The position numbers were made by a program, and so were the translations under genes. A DNA stretch of 64,000 nt from Mixta gaviniae (GTDB taxonomy: Bacteria > Pseudomonadota > Gammaproteobacteria > Enterobacterales > Enterobacteriaceae), in assembly GCF_002953195.1 (NCBI RefSeq), contig NZ_CP026377.1, forward strand, positions 3,162,001 through 3,226,000, given 5' to 3'. Shown here in pieces: positions 38,669 to 46,530 of the stretch (position 1 is its first letter; each line of letters begins with the position of its first letter). A model generated the notes under the pieces. That model saw only the letters and a list, made by a program, of their open reading frames with translations, was not told the DNA's origin and searched no databases.

Positions 38669-41182
38669 CCCACCGCCTGAACCGCCAATATCCTTATTGC
38701 TGAGCACCCGCCCATTATCCCCGGGGATCATGTACTGGCTGCCGTTGCTGGCTTTAAAGATTTCTGGCTTACCACCCTCACCAACCCGGTACATGCTGTT
38801 GGCGTTAACAGGGCCGCCGTGCTCGCGTCCGCCGCCGTATGAGATGCTACCAATGCTGGAGAGAAGTGAAGCTCCCGCACTAGCAATCGCCGCATAGTTG
38901 GCAAATTTCTGCGCTGGCGTAAGTGCAGTTGGGTCTGCCATTGCCTGTGAGATGGCGAGCTGCAGGTTTAAAGCCGCCTGCGCTACAGCAAAGCCTTTGC
39001 TCAATGCGAACATTGCCTGGTACGCGCCGCTGCTTTTACCTGCGGCGCCGGCCGCAAGATTAGCCAGTCCATCGAAACCCTGTGACACAGACCCAATGAT
39101 CGAAGAGATCGCCTGCGACTGCATGTTCGCTTCGTTCTCTGCTATCTGTTGGCGAGCATTGGCTGCCTGTCGCTGAATGGCAGTTTTGGCATCCTCATAA
39201 AGCTGCGCATTCTGTACATCTAGGGCCTGATATTTGGCTAACGCCTCGAGTTTCTGCTGTTCCTGTAGGTCAATCTGAGCTGTTGGATTCTGAACCGCGC
39301 CCGATCTAGCATCTGGCATAACCTCGGATGCAGCGATTTCCTGCTGAGCGAACTTCATGCCCTGCTTTATTTGGGCCTGTTGCTTGAGGGCGTTGTTTTG
39401 ATCCCAAATCTTTGCCGCATACTTTCCGGCCTGCTCTATCTGAGTATCAGTAGCGCCTTTGCCCAGAGACTGCTCCGCAGCAAGAATGGCTTGAGCTCGC
39501 GATAGTTCCTTTGTGGTATCTCCTACCTGCTCTGACTTAGCTCTGAGGGCCTCCAGCCTCTGCGTTACTGTTTCTGCTTGAGATGCAGACCTTTTCGCTT
39601 CTGCATTTCCAGCTTTAGTTGCAGATGTATTTTTCTCAGTGGCTGCATACTCTTCCTGCAGCGCTTTAACACGCTTACTATCGGTTATGCCGGCATCTTC
39701 AGCATCATATTGTGCCTGTAGTCTTGCTTTAGCCTGACCTTCCAGCTTTGAAAGCTCCAAGCGCCGCTGAGACTTCTTCTCCAGATCCTTGGCTTCTTTG
39801 CTGTCAGTCGTCGACTTGGGAATAACAATTTTGGACTGGCTTTCAAGCTCCTTAGTGGAAGCTGCTCGAATGCTTCTGATTTCAGACTCTGTATTTTTCA
39901 GGTTAAAAGCCGCTTGCCCAACGCGCTGCTGGTAAACAGACTGAGTCTCCCACCATTTTTGCCCTTCCTGAACCTCGCTTGTATATTGCTTTTGAAGTTC
40001 AAGCAACTTTGGCAGCCTTCCTGCATCTCCTGCATTCTTATTGAAGTAATTCAGGTTGTTTGAAAGCTGGGTCATGGCACCGGCCAGAGACCTGGTCAGC
40101 CCAATGGATTCATTCAAATCTGAAATCACGTTTTTAAATGCAACATCCAATGAGTTTTTAGCGCGTTCGACGCTTGAAGGCATTTTGTCGAATTCTTCAC
40201 TCACCTTCCCAGCCTGGGATCTTATTGCATTCAGCGCATCCTCTGCTGTTAGCTTGCCTTCGAGCATCCTCTTGCGTAAATCACCAACAGATATTCCTAA
40301 GCCGGCCGCCATCTGGCGCGCCAGTTCCGGCATCTGCTCAATAATCGAGTTAAATTCTTCCGCCCGGATAGTTCCGCCATCCAGAGACTGCCCAAATTGC
40401 CGAAGGGCTAAGCTCATTTCTTCACTGGATGAGCCTCCAACAGTACCTATTTTTTGGAGAGTTTCTGTAAGGGCGAGGATCTGAGAGTTTGATACGCCAG
40501 CAGATTTTAATGACTGAGTTAATTTTTCCCAAAGCCTTTCCGTATCATCGAGGCTGCTGCCAGTTTGAGCTGCGATAGCGCTTAAACTGGCCATTGTACT
40601 CTTTGCAATCTCAATTGAAGGTGAAAGCCGTTCAACCCTAGCCTGAAGAATGGACATCTGATCCGCTATAGAAATGATGCGACCGGCAGCTTGCAACGTA
40701 AAAGCACCTGCTATTGCCAAACCAACTCGGTTCATCATCATCTCCATCCTGCCGGATGAAGCGGACGCCTTCTCAGTGGATGATGAGGCAGTATCTTGAG
40801 CTGTCTTGAGGTCATAGAGCTGACCAGCTAAGGCAGCAACCTCCTTTCGTTGTGCAGCGGTCGCCTGTGAGCCCGCCTGAAGCTCAGCTGCCAACATGAC
40901 TGCGGCCCTTGCGCCGTTTTGCTGCCTCTCTTCAAGTATCGCGACTTGGTTTCCCAGAGACTCCATAACCTTAGAAGCTTGGCTAGCGTCATTGGCAGAT
41001 CGCGCGACCGCTTTTCCGGTTTTCTGCGCGGAACGCTCAAGGCCATCCATACTGTTTGAAGCCTTATCTGCACCTTTACCCATGGAGTCAAGAGCCGCTT
41101 TGGCTTGCGTTGAACCTTGCAGCAATGGAGCAATGTCAGCGCCAACATCGTAGTAAATTTCCCCAACCTTCTCTGACATCAC
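38660..41182 (-). CDS. H: Tail tape measure protein (C-terminus frameshifted)
   Basis: An 840-residue tape measure protein. The N-terminal tape-measure domain is YYDVGADIAPLLQGSTQAK. Long Ala/Gln-rich coiled coils and hydrophobic segments (MNRVGLAIAGAFTLQAAGRI, SLLSSIGSISYG) follow. The frame ends at GGSGGGAG with a stop at 38660. However, 49 further codons in the adjacent frame down to 38511 encode the usual tape-measure end (SYQQSLRAM..RPGGML). One extra G in the G runs at 38663-38671 would join them. Length and position match lambda gpH. Confidence 0.92.
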   Translation of the reverse strand: MMSEKVGEIYYDVGADIAPLLQGSTQAKAALDSMGKGADKASNSMDGLERSAQKTGKAVARSANDASQASKVMESLGNQVAILEERQQNGARAAVMLAAELQAGSQATAAQRKEVAALAGQLYDLKTAQDTASSSTEKASASSGRMEMMMNRVGLAIAGAFTLQAAGRIISIADQMSILQARVERLSPSIEIAKSTMASLSAIAAQTGSSLDDTERLWEKLTQSLKSAGVSNSQILALTETLQKIGTVGGSSSEEMSLALRQFGQSLDGGTIRAEEFNSIIEQMPELARQMAAGLGISVGDLRKRMLEGKLTAEDALNAIRSQAGKVSEEFDKMPSSVERAKNSLDVAFKNVISDLNESIGLTRSLAGAMTQLSNNLNYFNKNAGDAGRLPKLLELQKQYTSEVQEGQKWWETQSVYQQRVGQAAFNLKNTESEIRSIRAASTKELESQSKIVIPKSTTDSKEAKDLEKKSQRRLELSKLEGQAKARLQAQYDAEDAGITDSKRVKALQEEYAATEKNTSATKAGNAEAKRSASQAETVTQRLEALRAKSEQVGDTTKELSRAQAILAAEQSLGKGATDTQIEQAGKYAAKIWDQNNALKQQAQIKQGMKFAQQEIAASEVMPDARSGAVQNPTAQIDLQEQQKLEALAKYQALDVQNAQLYEDAKTAIQRQAANARQQIAENEANMQSQAISSIIGSVSQGFDGLANLAAGAAGKSSGAYQAMFALSKGFAVAQAALNLQLAISQAMADPTALTPAQKFANYAAIASAGASLLSSIGSISYGGGREHGGPVNANSMYRVGEGGKPEIFKASNGSQYMIPGDNGRVLSNKDIGGSGGGAG

Positions 41183-41194
41183 GATCTCCGGGCA

Positions 41195-41217
41195 ATAAAA
41201 AACCCGCCAAAGCGGGT
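41195..41217 (-). terminator. Intrinsic terminator after the moron gene
   Basis: AACCCGC-TTTG-GCGGGTT followed by six T on the minus strand, 22 bases after the moron stop and just before the tape measure start. Confidence 0.78.
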
Positions 41218-41238
41218 TGATGAATTTGTGGGTTAAAT

Positions 41239-41577
41239 CTAACTGCAGGCCTCTTTGCCTACATAATCAGCAATTGATCCGTCAACTATTGGTGAAAGGT
41301 GATCATCGGGTTTGGAGGAATGCATTTCCTCCAAAGTCTCGCCTGAACCTAAATACATTACTTTACCTGCATGGCAGTCGTAGGCTCGCTGCGAATATGT
41401 CGTTCCCGACTTACCTTCTCGCTTAGTAATGATAGTGTAGAGGTTGCCTTTGCTGCCAATATCTAAAATGGTATAGGTAGCGTTAGGATCTGACGGAACA
41501 TGTAGCTTGTAAGGGGGCTTACTTGCTCCCGTAGCGAAAAGAACTGCAACAGCTGAACCCAAAATAACTTTCTTCAT
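41239..41577 (-). CDS. Secreted small protein, moron with own promoter and terminator
   Basis: A 112-residue protein with an N-terminal signal peptide (MKKVILGSAVAVLFATGA) and a mature domain containing PYKLHVPSDPNATYTI, QRAYDC and ADYVGKEAC (two cysteines, possibly bridged). ATG 41577 is preceded by a purine-rich GGGGATAGGGAT. A sigma70-like promoter at 41609-41636 and a terminator at 41195-41217 make it a self-contained transcription unit inside the late operon. I know similar unnamed proteins from lambdoid prophages, but no function. Periplasmic or surface action in the lysogen is inference. Confidence 0.75.
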   Translation of the reverse strand: MKKVILGSAVAVLFATGASKPPYKLHVPSDPNATYTILDIGSKGNLYTIITKREGKSGTTYSQRAYDCHAGKVMYLGSGETLEEMHSSKPDDHLSPIVDGSIADYVGKEACS

Positions 41578-41608
41578 ATCCCTATCCCCAAAAGTAACAG
41601 TGGGATAA

Positions 41609-41636
41609 ATCCTAGCATGGAGTGGCCGCAAGACAA
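41609..41636 (-). promoter_or_regulatory. Sigma70-type promoter of the moron gene
   Basis: On the minus strand TTGTCT (41631-41636), 16-base spacer, TAGGAT (41609-41614), with an extended -10 TGC just upstream. The predicted transcript starts about 25 bases before ATG 41577. Confidence 0.6.
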
Positions 41637-41780
41637 TGCAAAACCATAAGCACTGATCATCTGTCAGGATTCCGCCGATTTACTTTAGAGGATATGTTCA
41701 GTACTCAGCCCGTCCATGTTTGGGGCATGGGCGCACACAGCAATGAGGGATGGCTGATTACCTCTTGTTAAGGAATCGAA

Positions 41781-41993
41781 GTGGCTAAATATCTTCTTAC
41801 AAGCATTAGCGATCTAAGGAACTTAGACAATCTTCCAGAAGGGCTGCGCACCAACATAAGTTTTGGCCTGCAAACACCAGCTGGGGTTACTGTTTTCGGT
41901 TTTGACCCACATGGATACGACATAAAAAACATGACTATTGCACAATTAGAAGAGCTGGCAATAGAACAATTTAAGAAGAGCGTTAACTCATAG
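41781..41993 (+). CDS. Small hypothetical protein on the opposite strand of the late operon
   Basis: A 70-residue acidic protein (MAKYLLTSISDLRNLDNLPE) starting with GTG and preceded by AAGGA at proper spacing. It is the only + strand gene seen between int and the window end. Its 3' end overlaps the end of the next minus-strand gene by 11 bases. No family was recognised. It may be a second moron, antisense to late transcription. Confidence 0.55.
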   Translation: MAKYLLTSISDLRNLDNLPEGLRTNISFGLQTPAGVTVFGFDPHGYDIKNMTIAQLEELAIEQFKKSVNS

Positions 41994-42135
41994 CATCCAA
42001 TCTCGCGCGCAGTTCATCAACAGCAAACTGAGCCGCATCTGATAACTGAATAATTTTTTCATTAACTGAAGTGAGTACCTGCTTTACCTCGCTCACTTCC
42101 TTTTCCAGTGCTTCTACACGCTGCTCTAAGTTCAT
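41983..42135 (-). CDS. Small coiled-coil protein after the tail chaperone
   Basis: 50 residues, an amphipathic heptad helix (VEALEKEVSEVKQVLTSV). ATG 42135 has CCGGAGAG at 5-6 bases. The frame is open upstream into the chaperone gene, but the strong ribosome site supports an independent start. Its position between chaperone and tape measure is that of the T part of lambda G/GT. Confidence 0.6.
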   Translation of the reverse strand: MNLEQRVEALEKEVSEVKQVLTSVNEKIIQLSDAAQFAVDELRARLDAMS

Positions 42136-42148
42136 ATTTCTCTCCGGA

Positions 42149-42844
42149 TTATGTCGTTTTTGCCTGCTTTCTTTCCCACTCCGCCCTTCGGCGAGCCTGC
42201 CTTTCAAGGAATTCATCCTGAACGGTGTCATATTCCTCTTTCGTAAAGCCCTTCTGTTCAGGGAACTTCGTCGCTAACAGCATCTGAAACTCCGTCATCG
42301 TCAGCTGCTCTGCTTCCTCGCGGCTCATGCCAAGATGGGTGCGAGCTGCGCTGATGTACTCGAAGGCGTTGAACTCAGATGAAGTGCTGGCCCCTTCATG
42401 CTTTTGCAACCGCCTTACTTTTGCCTTCCCGATGATTCCATGCTGAATCAGAGACTGTGCGATCAGAACCATGTCACTTACCGGCATTGCACCTTTGCGG
42501 TACACGAAGAGCCATTTACCGGATTTGCCAAGCCGTAGCTCGCCAATCAGAGGGCTAATGTCATCATCGCAGCAAGCTGAAAGCACATTCATCGCAGAGT
42601 AGGCCACATTCTTATTGAACTGTGGCCGAGCAATGTAGCTCATCAGCCACTGCGGGACACCGCCGTAAGCGGCAATTGAGCGCTTAACCAGCGAGGTGTA
42701 TTCATCGTTGTGCAGGTCATAAAATGCCTGAACAATTGCAGCAGGATCGCCAATTCGCATCATGTTTGCGAATGACGGCCGGAAAAAGTAGTCACGTTCA
42801 CCCAGCGATATCAGGCACTCGCCAATTTCTTTGTAAGGGGTCAT
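42149..42844 (-). CDS. Tail assembly chaperone-like protein (DUF6246 type)
   Basis: A 231-residue protein between major tail protein and tape measure, where lambda has chaperone G/GT. It starts MTPYKEIGECLISLGERDYF. The C-terminal third is typical of chaperones that feed the tape measure (GMSREEAEQLTMTEFQMLL, with a charged RRRAEWERKQ end). The family name is from memory; the role is inferred from position. Confidence 0.7.
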   Translation of the reverse strand: MTPYKEIGECLISLGERDYFFRPSFANMMRIGDPAAIVQAFYDLHNDEYTSLVKRSIAAYGGVPQWLMSYIARPQFNKNVAYSAMNVLSACCDDDISPLIGELRLGKSGKWLFVYRKGAMPVSDMVLIAQSLIQHGIIGKAKVRRLQKHEGASTSSEFNAFEYISAARTHLGMSREEAEQLTMTEFQMLLATKFPEQKGFTKEEYDTVQDEFLERQARRRAEWERKQAKTT

Positions 42845-42893
42845 ACGCTCTCCATAAGCATTATCAGGGGCAGCACGCCGCCCCTTGGAATGG

Positions 42894-43637
42894 TTACGGA
42901 GCGGTCACGGTAACCGCGCAAGTGCCGGTAAAATTGCCGTCATTGGATTTGAAGGTAATCGTTGCACTTCCGGCTTCCACGCCGGTTACCAGACCGGTAG
43001 AGTTCACCGTTGCTTTGGTCGCATCAGAAGTTGTCCATGTGCCTGACTTATCCGTCGCGTCAGAAGGATTAACCGAGCCTGTTAACTGTCGTGTTGCACC
43101 GACAGCAAGTGAGGTAGTCGCCGGAGTCACCGTTACACCGGTAGCGGGAACATTGGCATCAGTATCGAACACCTGGAAAGTGCTGGCATCGGCTACTTTA
43201 AACTCCGTTGAAAAAGTTACGATGTCATTGCTTCCACCGTCTGAGCTCAGTGCATTAATGAGCATATAGCCCTGCAGGGTTACCGCGCCGAATTCCATGC
43301 GAACCCAGAGTGTTGGCTGGCGCGCCGCCTGAATTTCGGTATTGAAGTACTTAATGAGGCGATATACTCCATACTGGTCGAGTTTATCGTTTTGGCGCAC
43401 TTCACCTTCAAACGAGATCGTCAGGTCAGCGTTCGTTACAATGCTCTCAACATAACCTTTCGTATCATCTGCGTCAGAGGTGACAGAATTTGGTGACATA
43501 TCGAACGATTTTGTAGTCCCGGCAGCGAGCGCCTTCCATTCAGACTCTTGGGGGACGACGTCCGGGCAGCCGTCCGCGACTTCGAGCACAATGGCTCGTC
43601 CGAAAAGTTTTGTGTTATCAGTTGGGCAGATAGCCAT
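42894..43637 (-). CDS. Major tail tube protein with C-terminal Ig-like (Big2) domain
   Basis: 247 residues. The first about 165 form the tube domain (MAICPTDNTKLFGRAIVLEV). Residues about 170-247 are a bacterial Ig-like domain (TGVTVTPATTSLAVGATRQL and VEAGSATITFKSNDG), as at the C-terminus of lambda gpV. ATG 43637 is preferred to the in-frame start at 43664. Confidence 0.9.
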   Translation of the reverse strand: MAICPTDNTKLFGRAIVLEVADGCPDVVPQESEWKALAAGTTKSFDMSPNSVTSDADDTKGYVESIVTNADLTISFEGEVRQNDKLDQYGVYRLIKYFNTEIQAARQPTLWVRMEFGAVTLQGYMLINALSSDGGSNDIVTFSTEFKVADASTFQVFDTDANVPATGVTVTPATTSLAVGATRQLTGSVNPSDATDKSGTWTTSDATKATVNSTGLVTGVEAGSATITFKSNDGNFTGTCAVTVTAP

Positions 43638-43663
43638 AACTGTTATTCCTCTTTCTTTAGGCA

Positions 43664-43688
43664 ATAAAAAACCCGCACTAGGCGGGTT
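43664..43688 (-). terminator. Intrinsic terminator after HNH gene A
   Basis: AACCCGC-CTAGT-GCGGGTT then six T on the minus strand, 18 bases after the HNH stop and before the major tail gene. Confidence 0.78.
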
Positions 43689-43705
43689 CGTTTGTTAAAC
43701 CATCG

Positions 43706-44638
43706 CTATCTGCCATGGTTTTCATGATATTCATACTCTATTTCGGCTTTCTTTCTGGCCTGCACGGCGTCTTCAAAAGTGTCAAAATTACCAAGAGATT
43801 TTCTTTTGTTTTTATGGCTATTTATGTACGCCCTGAACTTCCCTGTATCCTTTCTCTGAACAACACCTACATGACCACTAGTGTTGCTAGAGTAAGTGAT
43901 CATATTCCTCATATTCTGAACGCGATCAGTAACCCTGAGGTTGCTAAATCTGTTGTCTGTCCTACATCCGTTGACATGGTCAATCATCCCGTCTGGATAA
44001 AAACCAGTCATGATTGCATAACAAATTCGATGAGCTGGGTATTGCTTACCATTTAACATCACTTTCAGGTAGCCATATTTGCTTACAGAGCCAGCTAATT
44101 TACCAAAAAATTGCCTGTGATAGTTCTCAAACCCCGCACCGCCCTTGAAATGGCTTCTTGGCCTTTTTTTCCATGTTAGCGCGCCCGTATCAGGATTGTA
44201 GTGCAAGCATTCTTTTAGATATTTGACGTCTAAGTGATCCAATGGAGAAAAACTATCTTTCTCCATTGCAGGATTTTCAATGTGACTTTCTGACAATGAT
44301 TGCGGAACGTACTCAGAAAGGTTAATGACTCTATTATCACGCTTATCGCCATTTAAGTGATAAACCTTTGAGGTCGGCAACCTTCCATGAAAAATAGTGA
44401 AAATTATGTCATGTAAATAATACCAGTCGCACCCTATCTTGACTGATATTGAGGTGTCTGGCCTTTCGAATCCGGCGATCTTATTCGCGAATCGGTTATT
44501 TACGCTTACCTGTGCCGCCTTAGTTTTAAAGTGACTGAGCGGCCTGCATTTCCAGAGAAGAGTTCCATTTTCTGGATCGCAGTCAAAGCATTCTTTTAAA
44601 AACTCAGGCGTGATTCCTTTTGCAGCTAAATTTCTCAT
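43706..44638 (-). CDS. HNH homing endonuclease with duplicated domain (HNH A)
   Basis: A 310-residue protein made of two similar units. The C-terminal unit has a standard HNH core (HRICYAIMTGFYPDGMIDHV then NGCRTDNRFSNLR) followed by an AP2-like DNA-binding part (TGKFRAYINSHKNKRKSLG, ending ENHGR). The N-terminal unit (FLKECFDCDPENGTLLWKCR, VYHLNGDKRDNRVINL) repeats it, but the acidic residue before the central His is missing and the segment is divergent. ATG 44638 has ACGAGGTT upstream; an in-frame ATG lies at 44665. It is inserted between tail terminator and major tail genes, with a structured leader and its own terminator. Confidence 0.85.
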   Translation of the reverse strand: MRNLAAKGITPEFLKECFDCDPENGTLLWKCRPLSHFKTKAAQVSVNNRFANKIAGFERPDTSISVKIGCDWYYLHDIIFTIFHGRLPTSKVYHLNGDKRDNRVINLSEYVPQSLSESHIENPAMEKDSFSPLDHLDVKYLKECLHYNPDTGALTWKKRPRSHFKGGAGFENYHRQFFGKLAGSVSKYGYLKVMLNGKQYPAHRICYAIMTGFYPDGMIDHVNGCRTDNRFSNLRVTDRVQNMRNMITYSSNTSGHVGVVQRKDTGKFRAYINSHKNKRKSLGNFDTFEDAVQARKKAEIEYEYHENHGR

Positions 44639-44674
44639 TACAACCTCGTCAAAGTTGCTCGTCATTTGATGGGT

Positions 44675-44734
44675 GTGGCAACCCGGCGACGAAACCGGGC
44701 TTTCGGGGATCAGCCTAGCCACTTCTTTATTATA
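44675..44734 (-). promoter_or_regulatory. Conserved structured leader of HNH gene A
   Basis: Right after the tail-terminator stop comes TATAAT (44729-44734), then stem P1 GTGGC (44718-44722)/GCCAC (44675-44679), a 17-base linker TAGGCTGATCCCCGAAA, and stem P2 CCCGG/CCGGG (44695-44699, 44682-44686). The same architecture, with changed but still paired stem bases, precedes HNH B (45744-45803). TATAAT may be a -10 box, but no good -35 is present. Confidence 0.6.
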
Positions 44735-44739
44735 CTCTT

Positions 44740-45123
44740 TTATTCCCCATACAAAACAGCGAACTGCAGGCGCCAGACGAGGCGGCCTTCTGTTGTGAGC
44801 ACCGGCGAAGGGATTCCGCCAATATTCTCGATGTGCCCGATGCAATCGTTAGGCATTGGGTATTTCTGGACGTAATCGATAATGTCGCTAACCGCTTCTT
44901 CAGTGACGCGGAAGTTATCAACCGGGCTGATTACATCGACCATGACGTAATATTCAGAGCTAAGGTCATTACGAATTGCAGAGCCGCCATTGGGGCGGAA
45001 CACGATGAACCGGTCAGCTTTATTTCCCGTGTCGCGCCAGACCAGCATTTGCACCACCGAGTTATCGCAAAGGCCAGCGACACCGAATAACTCACGCACG
45101 CGGACATGCATTTGAGGAGTCAT
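44740..45123 (-). CDS. Tail terminator-like (gpU-type) protein
   Basis: A 127-residue protein (MTPQMHVRVRELFGVAGLCD, VVQMLVWRDTGNKADRF) in the place of the tail terminator, between the HK97 gp10-like gene and the major tail gene. The fold is inferred from position, size and the EGRLVWRLQFAVLYGE end. It is separated from both neighbours by HNH cassettes. Confidence 0.7.
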   Translation of the reverse strand: MTPQMHVRVRELFGVAGLCDNSVVQMLVWRDTGNKADRFIVFRPNGGSAIRNDLSSEYYVMVDVISPVDNFRVTEEAVSDIIDYVQKYPMPNDCIGHIENIGGIPSPVLTTEGRLVWRLQFAVLYGE

Positions 45124-45133
45124 AAAAACACCA

Positions 45134-45158
45134 TTAAAAAAGGCCGCCTAAGCGACCT
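45134..45158 (-). terminator. Intrinsic terminator after HNH gene B
   Basis: AGGTCGC-TTAG-GCGGCCT (one G-T pair) then six T on the minus strand, directly after the HNH B stop. Confidence 0.75.
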
Positions 45159-45163
45159 TGATT

Positions 45164-45706
45164 TCACCTTCCATGATTTTCATGGAAGCCGTATTTCCGG
45201 CTTGCTATAAGTCTGGCCTTCTTTGCCTCTTCAATTGAGTCAAACCGACCAAGTTTTATTTGCTTACCATCAACCTGAATTCTAGCCTGTATCCTGCCGC
45301 CATCATTGGGAATGCAAACTCCAATGACACCAGTTGAGTTATGAGATGGAATTTTTACATTCTTCCCATTTTCTGCATGACTGACCGATCGAAGATTCCC
45401 TATTCTGTTATCAGCAGGCGAGCCATTTATATGGTCAATCTCTTGAGGCCAAGAACCGTTCATGTATAGCCATGCCAGCCGGTGGGCGTAGTAACACTGC
45501 TTGTGAATACGAATTAACACGTAACCACTCTTCATAAGAGCGCCAGCTTGTTTGCCGGAATACTTGGTATTCCATATTTTTTGAGCGCGCGCGTCTTTGA
45601 AATGCTCAATCGGCCTAACATTCCAAGTGAACACCCCTGCATATGGATTATAGGATACGCATTCACGAAGATAATCAGCGTTAATTTCTAATTTTGTAGT
45701 TTTCAT
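45164..45706 (-). CDS. HNH homing endonuclease (HNH B)
   Basis: A 180-residue single-unit HNH protein: N-terminal YLRECVSYNPYAGVFTWNVR, HNH core HRLAWLYMNGSWPQEIDHIN then NRIGNLRSVSH, and an AP2-like C-terminal part ending FHENHGR, almost the same end as HNH A. The ribosome site is ACGAGGTT. It sits between the gp10-like and tail terminator genes with its own leader and terminator. As a free-standing homing endonuclease it would copy itself into phages lacking it. Confidence 0.88.
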   Translation of the reverse strand: MKTTKLEINADYLRECVSYNPYAGVFTWNVRPIEHFKDARAQKIWNTKYSGKQAGALMKSGYVLIRIHKQCYYAHRLAWLYMNGSWPQEIDHINGSPADNRIGNLRSVSHAENGKNVKIPSHNSTGVIGVCIPNDGGRIQARIQVDGKQIKLGRFDSIEEAKKARLIASRKYGFHENHGR

Positions 45707-45743
45707 ATAAACCTCGTAGTTGGCTTATCGTAGATGGTAGGTT

Positions 45744-45803
45744 GTGCCAGAGCGGTCTACGTTCCGCCTTTTCGGGAGCTACCCTAGGCACTGCTTAATT
45801 ATA
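45744..45803 (-). promoter_or_regulatory. Conserved structured leader of HNH gene B
   Basis: After the gp10-like stop: TATAAT (45798-45803), P1 GTGCC (45787-45791)/GGCAC (45744-45748), linker TAGGGTAGCTCCCGAAA, P2 GCGG/CCGC (45764-45767, 45752-45755) extended by a G-U pair. The linker has the same length as in leader A and shares TAGG-N-T and CCCGAAA. Within the linker GGG/CCC can also pair, giving a three-way junction. Confidence 0.6.
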
Positions 45804-45809
45804 CCTAAA

Positions 45810-46178
45810 TTACAACGACATTTCTTTCTTAATCACCCTGTCGATTACGTCTTTTGAGTCCTCAAATCCCTTGGTTAAAAATTCCTTTTGAGCTGTAGCT
45901 CTCCTGAAATTCTGTGGGATATTTGGATCATGAACATATGCCGCATAAGATGCCGTGTAACCCACGCGGCCTGTAAGTCTCGCTCCATTCGCTGATAATT
46001 CTCGATACTGAGAGTTTAGTAGCGTTGACGTATCTATCGGGGTAAAAAGAGCAGCCTGAGACGAGCCGATAATCATCGCGCTCTGCAGCGCTCGCACCGC
46101 CTTACGTCCCTGAATATCATTGATAAGTGCATCCAGATTTTGCTGAGCCTGACGGACACCTTTAATCTTCACGCCCAT
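45810..46178 (-). CDS. HK97 gp10-like head-tail connector protein
   Basis: A 122-residue protein typical of the HK97-gp10 family of neck/tail-completion proteins (GVRQAQQNLDALINDIQGRK, TPIDTSTLLNSQY, GYTASYAAYVHD). It starts MGVKIKG. It is followed by HNH cassette B. Confidence 0.82.
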   Translation of the reverse strand: MGVKIKGVRQAQQNLDALINDIQGRKAVRALQSAMIIGSSQAALFTPIDTSTLLNSQYRELSANGARLTGRVGYTASYAAYVHDPNIPQNFRRATAQKEFLTKGFEDSKDVIDRVIKKEMSL

Positions 46179-46180
46179 GG

Positions 46181-46528
46181 CTACGCTCCGGTAATTATTG
46201 CCCAGTCATCAGTTACACGATCAAGGGTGTCACCCCAGCGAGTAACGTGCGCCACTTCATCCGCACCCGCAGCAATCGGATCGGCCTCGGTAGAGTTGCC
46301 TATCAATACGTAATCACCTTTATCAGCACCCGGAAACTCAGTAAAAAAGGTGTTTTTAACAACAATCTCTTTCCCTATGGAGCCAACCTTTTCGCTTAGG
46401 CCGCCAATGTAATCACACATGATAGTTATTGGCGCATCGAAACCAAGCGAGTCACCATACTCATCTATGCCGCGATTTTTCCAGAGCGTGCATGGCGCAG
46501 TGTTGGCCCATGCTGCTGTAGATGACAT
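46181..46528 (-). CDS. Head-tail joining protein (putative)
   Basis: 115 residues (MSSTAAWANTAPCTLWKNRG, CDYIGGLSEKVGSIGKEIVV) in the connector block. The start is ATG 46528; the frame extends to 46594, but the upstream part overlaps the next small gene and is not family-like. The role is inferred from position only. Confidence 0.65.
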   Translation of the reverse strand: MSSTAAWANTAPCTLWKNRGIDEYGDSLGFDAPITIMCDYIGGLSEKVGSIGKEIVVKNTFFTEFPGADKGDYVLIGNSTEADPIAAGADEVAHVTRWGDTLDRVTDDWAIITGA

Positions 46529-46530
46529 AG

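Noticed and set aside
41983..42231. Lambda G/GT-type programmed frameshift from the chaperone gene into the coiled-coil frame
   Set aside because: The needed shift is +1 or -2, no in-frame slippery heptamer was found, and the small gene has its own strong ribosome site.
44675..44734. Hammerhead ribozyme in leader A (CTGA...CGAAA present)
   Set aside because: Leader B lacks CTGA and no NUH cleavage site is placed correctly; the CCCGAAA similarity is better explained by a different shared fold.
43706..45706. Group I intron carrying the HNH genes
   Set aside because: The flanking genes are whole and the cassettes lie between stop and start codons, so no gene is split.
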